A stretch of DNA of 64,000 nucleotides from Bradyrhizobium erythrophlei (GTDB lineage Bacteria > Pseudomonadota > Alphaproteobacteria > Rhizobiales > Xanthobacteraceae). The position numbers were made by a program, and so were the translations under genes. The stretch is taken from positions 4,497,001 to 4,561,000 of the forward strand of contig NZ_LT670818.1 in assembly GCF_900129505.1 (NCBI RefSeq), given 5' to 3'. A model generated the notes under the pieces. The model was not told the origin of the DNA and searched no databases. It was given only the letters and a program-made list of their open reading frames with translations. Of the stretch, positions 24,413 to 32,720 are shown piece after piece. The first letter of the stretch is position 1. Each line of letters opens with the position of its first letter.

Positions 24413-24855
24413 ACACAAGGGCGCAGGGAATGCCGGGCGTCCGATGCGCCCGATAGCCGCGTGTGCAATGGTAGTGATAGAACGCACACGCGTTAGTCAG
24501 GTCACACCGGCAAACACCCGGCATTCCCCGCGCAATGGTTTTACGGCTTATGTCGTACTCTCCCCGGTGATCGGGCTTTTTTGTCACCGTCGCTTGCGGA
24601 AATTGCTCCCCGCAAACTTGACGCCAGCGTCGAGGCGTCAGGACCACACGATTTTGCCGTCCGCGAGTTAAGCGCCCTCGTCTTTGGCGCCGCTCGCGTC
24701 CATCGCATCCTGTCCCGCGTCCGTGACGATCTCGAGCCGCCCCTCTGTGGGACAGGACGGGCAAGGTTATACAGGTGATTTGCTTCTTCGGAAAATCAGA
24801 ATATTTTTGCAAAGGGGGCTGGACAGGTTTTTGCTGATTTGCCCGTCGGGTCAGG
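24413..24855 (+). repeat. Large fold-back repeat, copy B
   Basis: This is the partner of 7331-7780 in opposite orientation. The outer arms are 24421-24437 and 24517-24533 (16 of 17 pairs). The inner stem is CGCGTGTGC (24458-24466) with GCACACGCG (24484-24492). The stem sequences differ between copies but pair internally in both, so structure is conserved by compensating changes. It ends with the same TTTGCCCGTCGGGTCA. Confidence 0.75.
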
Positions 24856-25105
24856 CGAACATGTCGCAGGGATGCAGTTGAGTGCTTCGCGAACCCATGG
24901 CGGAAAAAACTGTCAAGCGCATGTGGCCAGCCTGGACGGCGAGGCGTATCTCCTGATTGTCGGCGTCGCCGAAAGCTGCTAACCGTTTATCACTCGCGTG
25001 ACTGGCGACCTCGGATGGAGCACCATCGGGAAGCGCGAGAAGAACCCGCCGTTCGCCTGGGCAATCGGGAATGACCCCGATCAAACGCTTCTTTGGGAGC
25101 TGCCC
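24856..25105. other. Upstream region of folB
   Basis: These 250 bp hold no supported gene. A long minus-strand frame passes through it, but it is mostly antisense to folB and has no ribosome site. No clear promoter was identified. Confidence 0.3.
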
Positions 25106-25609
25106 ATGCGTACATCCATCAACATTGCCGGGCTTCAAACGTACGGTTATCACGGGCTGTTCGAGGAAGAGCGGACGCTCGGTCAAAAATTCATTTTTGA
25201 TATTTCGGCAACATTTCGGGATGTCCGGACCCACCGTGGCGACAATCTCGACTCCTCCGTCAGATACGACGCCGTCGTCGATGAAGCCGTACGGATCGCC
25301 GCGTCGGGCAAATTCTGGACTCTCGAGGCGCTGGCTGAGACGATCGCCGTGGGCCTGCTTCGGCGCTTCGCCCTCATGGACGACGTGACAGTCGCTGTCG
25401 CGAAATCCAGCCCGCCGATCGCCCACTCGATAGAACAGGTCAGCGTTCAGGTCGGACTGCGGCGCGCGGACCTTGCGCTGGACCAAGGTGAGTGCTCCGA
25501 TGCATCCGGCTTCTCCCAAACATTTTCGGCGTCGACTTCGGTCGCCGCAGATGCAAAGGCCGTCCGGCTTCACGATAGCCGCACCTTGCAAGGTTCTGGA
25601 TGCCGATGA
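25106..25609 (+). CDS. folB: Dihydroneopterin aldolase FolB
   Basis: The product is 167 aa. It cleaves 7,8-dihydroneopterin to 6-hydroxymethyl-dihydropterin and glycolaldehyde in folate synthesis. Key residues are visible: TYGYHGLFEEER (catalytic-region Glu), the RYDAVVDEA tyrosine, FWTLEALAE (pterin-binding Glu) and the VAVAKSSPPI lysine. Family members are about 120 aa. This one has a polar tail of about 45 residues (from LRRADLALDQGE) with no domain, perhaps the result of a lost stop. GGGAGC precedes ATG 25106. It overlaps the next gene by 10 bp. No folP or folK is nearby. Confidence 0.9.
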   Translation: MRTSINIAGLQTYGYHGLFEEERTLGQKFIFDISATFRDVRTHRGDNLDSSVRYDAVVDEAVRIAASGKFWTLEALAETIAVGLLRRFALMDDVTVAVAKSSPPIAHSIEQVSVQVGLRRADLALDQGECSDASGFSQTFSASTSVAADAKAVRLHDSRTLQGSGCR

Positions 25610-26127
25610 GGGACCGGTCGCGCCTCGAACCGGATTGGAAGATCCGGCCGTTCCTTCCCGGTGACGCGCCGGCGGCCCGACGGCTCGTCGAATCCGTTTG
25701 GCATGAGCATTTTGATCAACACCCGGATCCGTTCGTACGGGAATTCATCTATACGCGTCTGTCGGATGTCGACAGCGCACAAATCGCATACGGCGATCGG
25801 GCTCTCTTTCTGTGCGCGGTGAGCGAAGGCGAGATCGTCGGCACCGGCGCCATAAAGAGCCTCGACCATCGAGAATGTGAAATGGCCCGCATGTTTGTCG
25901 CTTCAGGCTACCGTAATCGCGGCATCGGCCGGGCAATTGCAGATGAGTTGATCAGGTTTGCCCGCACGGCGGGATACGATCGCATCCGCTTGTCCAGCAA
26001 TAACTCCTTGGCAGCCTCGCACCGTCTCTACGAAAGATTGGGCTTCCAATCCGTGCCGGCCTGGGACCCGGGCGGCGAGACGTACTCGCGTTACTATGCC
26101 CTTCGGATATCAAACCCGCGGCGTTGA
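25600..26127 (+). CDS. GNAT-family N-acetyltransferase
   Basis: The product is 175 aa with a single GNAT domain. The acetyl-CoA pyrophosphate loop is VASGYRNRGIGRAIADELI (R-x-x-G-x-G). The flanking strands are ECEMARMFV and YDRIRLSSN, and the C-terminal motif is SHRLYERLGFQSV. The acceptor substrate is unknown. It starts inside the folB tail (ATG 25600 or 25606), so it is probably co-transcribed and coupled. Confidence 0.88.
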   Translation: MPMRDRSRLEPDWKIRPFLPGDAPAARRLVESVWHEHFDQHPDPFVREFIYTRLSDVDSAQIAYGDRALFLCAVSEGEIVGTGAIKSLDHRECEMARMFVASGYRNRGIGRAIADELIRFARTAGYDRIRLSSNNSLAASHRLYERLGFQSVPAWDPGGETYSRYYALRISNPRR

Positions 26128-26341
26128 CGGGTCTGCATCCTCCGTCACCACGCATCCCGGGGCACGCCGCACGGCGGGCAAATTTCTTGTGGCGCTTGCG
26201 CCATAAGACCGCGCCCGACGACTTTTTACTCACAGATCGTCGCAGCACAGCGTCAGCACGAACCCGCCACCGAGCGCACGCCCGTCTGCTCGCGCGCTTT
26301 GAAGCATTGGCCATTCAAAGTGGTTTCTGTACATATACCTC

Positions 26342-27373
26342 ATGGTTGTCGACGAGCGGATACGCCTCCTGTTCCCAAGAATCCTGGGCTTCGTCGTGAT
26401 CGGCGCGGCGATCGGGGCCGGCTACGGATATGAAACGTCAATTGCCGCTGCCGCCGGGCTGCGCGGCCTGACCCGCGGCGCCCTGACGGGCGTGCTGATC
26501 GGCGCCGCCGTGAGTTCTCTCGGCGCCTTTGTCCTGCAAGCGCCCGGTACACGACTTGCCCGGGCATCGTTTATGGTGACCGTCGCCGTGCGCTCTCTCG
26601 TCTATCTCGTCGTCTTCCTGGCGGCCATCGCCGTCGGGCAGCTGCTCGTGCCCAACCATCCGCCGGCCCGGCCCGTGAGCATCTCGCGCGACGATGTGCT
26701 GTTCTGCTTCGGCGCCACCTTCGTGGTTAGCTTTCTGTTCGAGGTGAACAGTCTTCTGGGCCAGAACGTGCTGCTGTCCTTCATGACCGGACGCTATCAC
26801 CGGCCCCAGGTCGAACAGCGCGTATTCCTGATCATGGACATGAAGAATTCGACCGAGGCTGCCGAGCGACTGGGCGAAGTTGATTTTCATCGGCTGCTCA
26901 ACCGCCTGGTGACCGATCTCACCGGGCCGATCGTGCTGCGCGACGGGCAAATCCACAAGTTTGTCGGCGACGAGTTGATCGCCACCTGGCCGCTTGCCCG
27001 GGGGCTGAAGGATGCGACCTGCGTGCGCGCCTGCTTCGCCGCGCTCGCTCGGCTGGCCGCGCACGGTGCGGACTACGAGCGCGAGTTCGGCACGACGGCG
27101 CAAGTTCGCGCCAGCCTGCATTGCGGACCGGTGGTGGTGGGCGAAATGGGATCCGTCAAGAAGGAGATCGCGCTGTTGGGGGATACGCTCAACACCGCGG
27201 CGCGCCTGGTCGATGTCTGCCGCGAGAGGGGCGAATCGGTCATCGCGTCGGCCGACCTTCTCGACCGGCTCGTGCTTCCTCCAGGCGTTGCAGCGCGATC
27301 ACTGGGCCTGATCCGGCTGCGCGGCAAGGGACAGGCCATCGGGCTTTGCGCGCTGGCCCAGGGCGACGCCTGA
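26342..27373 (+). CDS. Membrane-anchored class III adenylate/guanylate cyclase
   Basis: The protein is 343 aa. The N-terminal 150 residues contain about four membrane helices, followed by a cyclase catalytic domain (about 158-340). Metal-binding aspartates are seen in FLIMDMKNST and KFVGDELIA. The transition-state Asn and Arg are in GDTLNTAARL. The purine-specifying Lys is present in IHKFVGD, but the usual Asp/Thr partner position is Ala in EIALLGD, as in several rhizobial cyclases, so ATP preference is likely but not certain. No ribosome site is visible before the ATG at 26342. Confidence 0.88.
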   Translation: MVVDERIRLLFPRILGFVVIGAAIGAGYGYETSIAAAAGLRGLTRGALTGVLIGAAVSSLGAFVLQAPGTRLARASFMVTVAVRSLVYLVVFLAAIAVGQLLVPNHPPARPVSISRDDVLFCFGATFVVSFLFEVNSLLGQNVLLSFMTGRYHRPQVEQRVFLIMDMKNSTEAAERLGEVDFHRLLNRLVTDLTGPIVLRDGQIHKFVGDELIATWPLARGLKDATCVRACFAALARLAAHGADYEREFGTTAQVRASLHCGPVVVGEMGSVKKEIALLGDTLNTAARLVDVCRERGESVIASADLLDRLVLPPGVAARSLGLIRLRGKGQAIGLCALAQGDA

Positions 27374-27562
27374 TACACGCCTCGCGGCGTTATCAGAGAT
27401 GTTTGCTGCAACGGATAGGGCAAGGATGTTCAGAGCGCAAAACGGACCAGCCGCGCCGCGCCCGCCATCAGGCCGGGGTCGAGACCCCGGTCGCCCTTCC
27501 GCGCGAAGGCTTGTGGGCGGATCGTGACACCGGACCATCGTCTTACGATTGGAAGCCGGAAA

Positions 27563-27580
27563 GGGCGGCCGGAGCCGCCC
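27563..27580 (-). terminator. Terminator of the exported amidohydrolase gene
   Basis: GGGCGGC-cgga-GCCGCCC forms a perfect 7-bp stem, followed on the minus strand by TTTCC. It is 24 nt after the stop at 27605. It looks like a short intrinsic terminator. Confidence 0.55.
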
Positions 27581-27604
27581 CGTATCCCGTTGATGCACGC
27601 TTAG

Positions 27605-29257
27605 TTACTGACTGCTGAACAGGTTTTGCGGAATACCCGCGGCAGAGAAGATGTAGTCGCGCGAGGCCTCGAGCTGCTGACGCAGCCGGTTCAGATCGAC
27701 GTCGAGCAGCTGCCCCTTCCATTTGCGAACCTTGCCGGCGACGATCACGGTCTCGACGTTGGTGCGATCCATCAGGGACACGACCGCGCCGGGCACCTGA
27801 TTCAGCGGCGCCACGTTGAGCCTGGTGGCGTCGAGGATGATGATGTCGGCCTCTTTGCCGGGCGTAAGCGAGCCGGTCTTGCCATCGAGCCGCAGGGCCT
27901 TCGCGCCGTTCATGGTGGCATAGCGCAGCACATCGCGCGTCGTGAGCGGGGCCGGTATACCGGCGGGCGGCGTCGGCCACGCATTGCCCGCCGCGCCTGG
28001 CGGAAGTCCCCAATCGACGGGGTTTGGCGGAAGCCCCTGATCGAGGATCATCTGGTTCACGAGCGCGCGCTGCAGATTCATGCAGACACGCATCTGGGTG
28101 AAGAAGTCCGCCGTCATCGTGCACTCGACATCGACACTCAGGGATGGCTGCATACCCAGGCTCTGCAGCTTCAGGATGGGCGGCATGCCGTGGCGCATGT
28201 TCATCTCGATCGGGAAGGCAATCGAGACCTGCGCGCCGGCGTCATGGACCGCCTGCCAGCCCTGGTCGGACATCCCGGTCATGTGGATGAACAGGTTGTC
28301 GGGTCCGACCTTGAGGCTGCCGGGCGGTTGGCCGGTCGGGCCGACGCCCCCCTGGCCCTGGGCAAGTTGGTCCAGGATCGGGCGGATCCCGAACGGAGAC
28401 AGGATGTGCGCCGCGATCTGCAGCCCGAGCGTGCGCCCGATTGTCCAGGACTGTTGGTAGATCTGCGCCCCAAGGTAGACCTCGCCGCCCATGATCATGG
28501 AGACGAGCTGGTCGCTCGAGGAGAACCATTTCTTGTTGATGCGGAACGCGTCCTGCGGATAGGCATAGTTCGAGGGGTTGCTTCCCGCGCCCTCGAAATA
28601 GCCGAAGGCGGAGCGGCGTCCCGAATCGAACAGGGCCTGGATGGCGGCGTCCGAATGCTGCGGCGTGTGATGAATCTGCGACACGTCGTGCACGGTCGTG
28701 ACGCCGTCATCGAGCTGGCTGAGGGCACCGAACAGCTCGTTGATGTATACGTCCTGCGGACGGTACACGGGGGCGAATTTGTTGAGAATAAACTCGAAGT
28801 AAGTCGTGCTCCCGCTCGGCGTGCCGGAGCCATCGTTGATCAGAACCCCGTCGGCGAGGAAGCTGCGAAGCGCCGTCTCGAACTGGTGGTGGTGCGTATC
28901 GATGAAGCCGGGCATGACGATGCGCCCGCGCGCCTCGATCACGTCGGCAGTGCCGGCCGCCAAATTCGGTCCGACGGCGAGGATGGTCTTGCCCTGGACC
29001 AGGACGTCGGCCTCGGGAAAGTCGCCCACTTTCGGGTCCATCGACATCACCGAACCGCCGCGAATGACGTAACGCCGGTTCGGTCTGCCGGTGTCCTGGG
29101 GCGCGTCCCCCGCATTCGCGAATTGCGCCGCGGCGGGACGCGATGCGAACAGATTGAGACCTGCCGCGGCAACCCCGGCCGCCGCCGCTCCCTTGAGGAA
29201 ATTGCGTCGCGAGCGGAAATGGTTTTGCAGTATTCCTTGGTTGCAAAGTTTGCACAT
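27605..29257 (-). CDS. Tat-exported metal-dependent amidohydrolase
   Basis: The product is 550 aa. It starts with an unusual cysteine pair (MCKLCNQG), then a Tat motif SRRNFLKGAAAAG and AxA cleavage near ASRPAAAQ (about 47), so it acts in the periplasm. The amidohydrolase fold is clear. VMPGFIDTHHHQFE gives the HxH metal site, FIHMT and later D/H residues continue the barrel, and LRYATMNGAKALRLDGKTGSL, LTPGKEADIIILD are the C-terminal hallmarks. Relatives of the chlorohydrolase/SsnA type are usually cytoplasmic deaminases, so export is noteworthy. Substrate unknown. It is monocistronic. Confidence 0.88.
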   Translation of the reverse strand: MCKLCNQGILQNHFRSRRNFLKGAAAAGVAAAGLNLFASRPAAAQFANAGDAPQDTGRPNRRYVIRGGSVMSMDPKVGDFPEADVLVQGKTILAVGPNLAAGTADVIEARGRIVMPGFIDTHHHQFETALRSFLADGVLINDGSGTPSGSTTYFEFILNKFAPVYRPQDVYINELFGALSQLDDGVTTVHDVSQIHHTPQHSDAAIQALFDSGRRSAFGYFEGAGSNPSNYAYPQDAFRINKKWFSSSDQLVSMIMGGEVYLGAQIYQQSWTIGRTLGLQIAAHILSPFGIRPILDQLAQGQGGVGPTGQPPGSLKVGPDNLFIHMTGMSDQGWQAVHDAGAQVSIAFPIEMNMRHGMPPILKLQSLGMQPSLSVDVECTMTADFFTQMRVCMNLQRALVNQMILDQGLPPNPVDWGLPPGAAGNAWPTPPAGIPAPLTTRDVLRYATMNGAKALRLDGKTGSLTPGKEADIIILDATRLNVAPLNQVPGAVVSLMDRTNVETVIVAGKVRKWKGQLLDVDLNRLRQQLEASRDYIFSAAGIPQNLFSSQ

Positions 29258-29589
29258 ACTTGCGTCTCCCCTCTCGAGCCATTCGGAATGATGGCTCTGA
29301 AGGCATTCTGATCCGCGCAGGTGTCTGCTTCAATCGGCAACTAAAGATATATCCAGCCGGAAATGGCACGCGCCGCGCGGGGCATGTTCCCACCCCGACA
29401 CCCCACTCTCGGCTTGCCGGAGTTTCGTGGGACCAAGCCAATCATTCCTCAACATGACTGCATTCGCTCGCTCGTCCTCCCGCAGCCGGACGGGGCGAGA
29501 CCTCGGTTGCCCTTTCGTGCGAGAGCTGCCGGGCGTATCGTCAGGACGTTACGATCAACAACCGGCAATGGCGGCCAGAGGAAATCATC
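29258..29589. promoter_or_regulatory. Divergent promoter region, amidohydrolase and dehydrogenase genes
   Basis: 332 bp separate the two divergent starts. Both genes have good ribosome sites (GAGGAAATC before 29590). An AT-rich patch (AACTAAAGATATATCCAG, 29339-29356) may hold promoter elements. No palindromic operator was recognised. Confidence 0.35.
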
Positions 29590-30678
29590 ATGCGTATTGT
29601 CGTTCTGCCGGGTGACGGCATCGGGCCGGAGATCACAGCGGCGACATCAAACGTGCTGCGCGTCGCTGCGGCGCGTTTCGATCTCAAGCTCCAACTGGAA
29701 GAGCACGCGGTCGGACACGCCAGCCTGGAACAGTTCGGGACGACCGTGCGGCCGGGTCTGCTGGAGATCGTGCGATCCGCCGATGGGCTGATCCTCGGCC
29801 CCACCGCGACGGCCGACTTCAAAGACGAGCACAGCGGCGAAGTCAATCCATCGAAATATTTTCGTAAGAGTTTTGATCTGTTCGCGAACTTGCGGCCGGC
29901 AAAAACCTATCCGGGTCTGCGCAACCGCTTCGGCGCGTTCGATCTGGTCGTGGTGCGCGAGAATACCGAGGGGTTTTATGCCGACCGCAACATGGAGCAG
30001 GGCAACAGCGAGCTTCTGGTCACGCCGGATGTCGTGATCTCGCTCCGCCGCATCACGCGGCATTGCTGCGAGCGGATCGCGCACGCCGCATGCAAATTGG
30101 CGATGAATCGGCGCCGGCATCTCACCATCGTGCACAAATCCAACGTGCTGAAGCTCGGCGACGGCATGTTTCTCGATATCTGTCGCGAGGTCGCGCGCGG
30201 CTATCCCGGCCTTGCCGTCGACGACATCCTGGTCGACGCCATGATGGCGCATGTCGTGCGCCGGCCGGACCGCTTCGATGTCATCGTCGCCACCAACATG
30301 TTCGGCGATATTCTCTCCGACCTCACGGCCGAGCTGTCGGGCAGCCTCGGGCTCGGCGGCTCGCTCAATGTCGGCGCCGACTTTGCGATGGCGCAGGCCG
30401 CGCATGGATCGGCGCCGGATATTGCCGGACGTGACGTCGCCAACCCGACCTCGCTGATCCTGTCGGCGGCGTTGCTGCTGGCCTGGCATGGCGAGCGCCG
30501 GGGCGACGCGCGATACGCTGCCGCGGGCCGCGCGATCGAGGACGCCGTTGCGGCGGTTATGCGAGAGGGCCGCGCGACGCGGGATGTCGGCGGCGATCTC
30601 GGCACGGCGGCAATGGGGCAGGCGATTGCGGAGATATTGCAGTCCGATCGGGCGTCCGCCGCGGCGGCGGCGCGTTAA
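29590..30678 (+). CDS. Isopropylmalate/isocitrate/tartrate dehydrogenase-family enzyme
   Basis: The protein is 362 aa and belongs to the NAD-dependent beta-decarboxylating dehydrogenase family. Seen are IVVLPGDGIGPEI at the start, the substrate-binding VVVRENTEGFYADRN (near residue 117), the catalytic K in VHKSNVLKLGDG, the metal aspartates in VDDILVDAMM and TNMFGDILSDL, and the NAD site AAHGSAPDIAGRDVANP. The RENTEGFYADRN pattern is closer to tartrate/isocitrate-like members than LeuB. Substrate not assigned. The C-terminus is an alanine-rich tail. Confidence 0.88.
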   Translation: MRIVVLPGDGIGPEITAATSNVLRVAAARFDLKLQLEEHAVGHASLEQFGTTVRPGLLEIVRSADGLILGPTATADFKDEHSGEVNPSKYFRKSFDLFANLRPAKTYPGLRNRFGAFDLVVVRENTEGFYADRNMEQGNSELLVTPDVVISLRRITRHCCERIAHAACKLAMNRRRHLTIVHKSNVLKLGDGMFLDICREVARGYPGLAVDDILVDAMMAHVVRRPDRFDVIVATNMFGDILSDLTAELSGSLGLGGSLNVGADFAMAQAAHGSAPDIAGRDVANPTSLILSAALLLAWHGERRGDARYAAAGRAIEDAVAAVMREGRATRDVGGDLGTAAMGQAIAEILQSDRASAAAAAR

Positions 30679-30727
30679 AGCAAGATGTCCGGGATTGACG
30701 ACACGTCGTTGCACCGATTCGTTTTTC

Positions 30728-30865
30728 ACCTCGCCCGCTTGCGGGGAGCGCCGGGTGAGGGGGACTCTCCGCGAGTCTAGTCTGTCGAGAGAGCCCCTCA
30801 CCCCAACCCTCCAAGAGCGAGCTTCGGTCGTCTCGACCCCGCGACGAGCGGGGAGAGGGAGAAGA
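30728..30865. repeat. Palindromic intergenic repeat (REP-like)
   Basis: Two partly complementary blocks, CACCTCGCCCGCTTGCGGGGAG..GTGAGGGGGACTCTC and GAGAGAGCCCCTCACCCC..GCGGGGAGAGGGAG (written here in pieces), pair with each other and internally. They lie between convergent genes. This type of CTCCCCGC/GGTGAGGGG element is common in Rhizobiales. It may also act as a bidirectional transcript end. Confidence 0.6.
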
Positions 30866-30871
30866 GATTTT

Positions 30872-31621
30872 CTAAAACTGATAGCGCCGCAGTCCGCCGT
30901 CGACGGGGATGACCGTGCCGGTGATGTAGCGCGCCATTGGCGAGGCGAGGAAAACGGCCAGTGCGGCGAGGTCTTCGGGTTCGCCCCAATAGCGCACCGG
31001 GATTTCTTCCTCGGCAAAATGCTTGCGGTAATCTTCCGGGTAATTGCGCCGGATCTGCTCGCTCATGATGCGGCCGGGCGGAATGCTGTTGACGGTGATG
31101 CCGTGCTGCCCGATCTCGCGCGAAAGACCCTTCGCCCAGGCGTGCACCGCGGCCTTGGCGGCGAACGCGGCATTCAGTCCCTCCGGTTCGGACTTGCCGG
31201 TGATGTTGATGATGCGTCCCCATTTCCGTTCGATCATCTGCGGCAGCAGCGTGTGCGTGACCTGACGGTAGCGGGTGAAGTTCAGCGAGAGGGCTTCGTC
31301 CCAGGCGCTGTCGGGCGCGTCGATCGGCAGCGGCCGGCTGCCGCCGGCATTGTTGACGAGGATATCGACGTGGCCAAGTTCGGCGATCGCCGCCGAAGCG
31401 ATTTTCCGGGCGGCGTCTTCCTGCATGATGTCCTGCGTGACGGGAATCATGACGCCGCCCGCCGCCTTGACCTCCTGCGCCAGGGTATCGAGCAGCTCGC
31501 GGCGCCGGGCGACGCCGACGACGCGGACGCCTTCCAGCGCGAGCCCTTTTGCAATCGCGCGGCCAATCCCGGTTGATGCGCCGCTCACGACGGCGGTCCT
31601 GGACTTGAGATCGAGGTCCAT
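30872..31621 (-). CDS. SDR-family protein lacking the catalytic tyrosine
   Basis: This 249-aa protein has a classical SDR Rossmann fold: VVSGASTGIGRAIA for the nucleotide, DILVNNAGGSRP, and the PPGRIMSE and TGTVIPVDGGL ends. The active-site YxxxK is replaced. Lys156 is kept in AFAAKAAVHAW, but residue 152 is Ala, and the usual serine about 13 residues before is Asn/Thr (NITGKSEPEG). It may therefore use another mechanism or be a binding protein. The unusual NITGKSEPEG segment is probably the mark of a distinct subfamily. It is monocistronic. Confidence 0.85.
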   Translation of the reverse strand: MDLDLKSRTAVVSGASTGIGRAIAKGLALEGVRVVGVARRRELLDTLAQEVKAAGGVMIPVTQDIMQEDAARKIASAAIAELGHVDILVNNAGGSRPLPIDAPDSAWDEALSLNFTRYRQVTHTLLPQMIERKWGRIINITGKSEPEGLNAAFAAKAAVHAWAKGLSREIGQHGITVNSIPPGRIMSEQIRRNYPEDYRKHFAEEEIPVRYWGEPEDLAALAVFLASPMARYITGTVIPVDGGLRRYQF

Positions 31622-31721
31622 GTCTGCTCTTCTTTCTGTTAACCTGTATCAGGATCGATTTGGCGAGCCGGGCCCGCAACTCTAATACCCATGCCGCCGC
31701 TCAAAGGAAGAAGAAAAAACG

Positions 31722-32492
31722 ATGGTATGGAATCCGCAGCAATATCTGAAATTTTCCGGTCACAGGTTGAGGCCGGCCGTCGATCTCCTGATGCGGATTC
31801 CGGATTTCGAGGTCAAGACCGTCGCCGATCTCGGCGCCGGCGCCGGCAACGTCACCAAGCTGATCAAGGAGCGATGGCCGGATGCCAGTGTGGTCGGCGT
31901 CGAAGGCTCCGCCGAAATGGTCGCCGCCGGCAGGAAGGCCGCGCCCGAGGTCGAATGGCTGCAGCAGGATCTGGGCGCGTGGCGGCCTGCGAATAAGTAT
32001 AATGTGATCTACTCCAATGCTGCGCTGCACTGGCTGCCCGATCATGAAAGATTGTTTCCCGCACTGATGGAGAAGGTCGCGCCCGGCGGCATCCTCGCGG
32101 TGCAGATGCCGCGCAATTTCGAGGCGCCTTCGCACCTGTTGATCGCGGAAACCGCGCTGAATGGTCCGTGGCGCAGCCGGGTGGAGCATCTCGTCACGCC
32201 GCCGCCGGTCCGGGAGCCCGGATTTTATCACGGCCTGCTGGCGTCGCAGGCCGCCAATATCGACATCTGGGAGACCGAGTATCTGCAGGTCCTGGAAGGC
32301 GAGAACCCGGTCAAGGAATGGACCAAGGGCACCTGGCTAACGCGATATATGGACGTCCTCGACGGTCCGGATCGGGCGGCCTTCGAGGCCGCCTATGGCG
32401 AGCGCGTCGCGAAAGCCTATCCGCGCAATGCGCAGGGTCAAACGCTCTTTCCCTTCCGGCGCCTGTTCATCGTGGCGCAGCGCAAGGCCTGA
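31722..32492 (+). CDS. tam: Trans-aconitate 2-methyltransferase Tam
   Basis: This 256-aa SAM-dependent methyltransferase closely resembles Tam. It begins MVWNPQQYLKFSGHRLRPAVDLL. Motif I is VADLGAGAGNVTKLI, the acidic loop is VVGVEGSAEM, followed by IYSNAALHWLPDHERLFPALM and GGILAVQMPRNFEAPSH, all hallmark segments of the family. Tam methylates trans-aconitate, which forms spontaneously from cis-aconitate and inhibits aconitase. It is cytoplasmic. It is divergent from the SDR gene. A polypurine stretch upstream (GGAAGAAGAAAA) serves as ribosome site. Confidence 0.9.
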   Translation: MVWNPQQYLKFSGHRLRPAVDLLMRIPDFEVKTVADLGAGAGNVTKLIKERWPDASVVGVEGSAEMVAAGRKAAPEVEWLQQDLGAWRPANKYNVIYSNAALHWLPDHERLFPALMEKVAPGGILAVQMPRNFEAPSHLLIAETALNGPWRSRVEHLVTPPPVREPGFYHGLLASQAANIDIWETEYLQVLEGENPVKEWTKGTWLTRYMDVLDGPDRAAFEAAYGERVAKAYPRNAQGQTLFPFRRLFIVAQRKA

Positions 32493-32720
32493 CGATAGAC
32501 CGCGCGACGGGTGCGACATCTCAGCCGGGCGGGCGGGCTGGAGCGGAAGCGAAATCTGCCTATACAATCGCCACTCTGATCGTCGCTTGGCCTGATCTTC
32601 GGCCTCGCCAATTCGGCTTAGGTCTAGTTGTTCGAGCTGTCGTTTACTGCCAGTACTGACATGATTGAAAACCGGAAAAACCAAAAATAACCGGTTCCGG
32701 CGCCATTGGGAGGAAAGTCT
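32493..32720. promoter_or_regulatory. Upstream region of the TRAP transporter operon
   Basis: 228 bp. The distal part is AT-rich and has paired AACCGG and CCGGTT words (around 32670 and 32691) that could be half-sites. I cannot assign a promoter. GGGAGGAAAG precedes the dctP start. Confidence 0.35.

Noticed and set aside
24851..25591. 246-codon minus-strand frame near folB
   Set aside because: Two thirds are antisense to folB. The remainder looks weakly protein-like but has no start site or recognised family.
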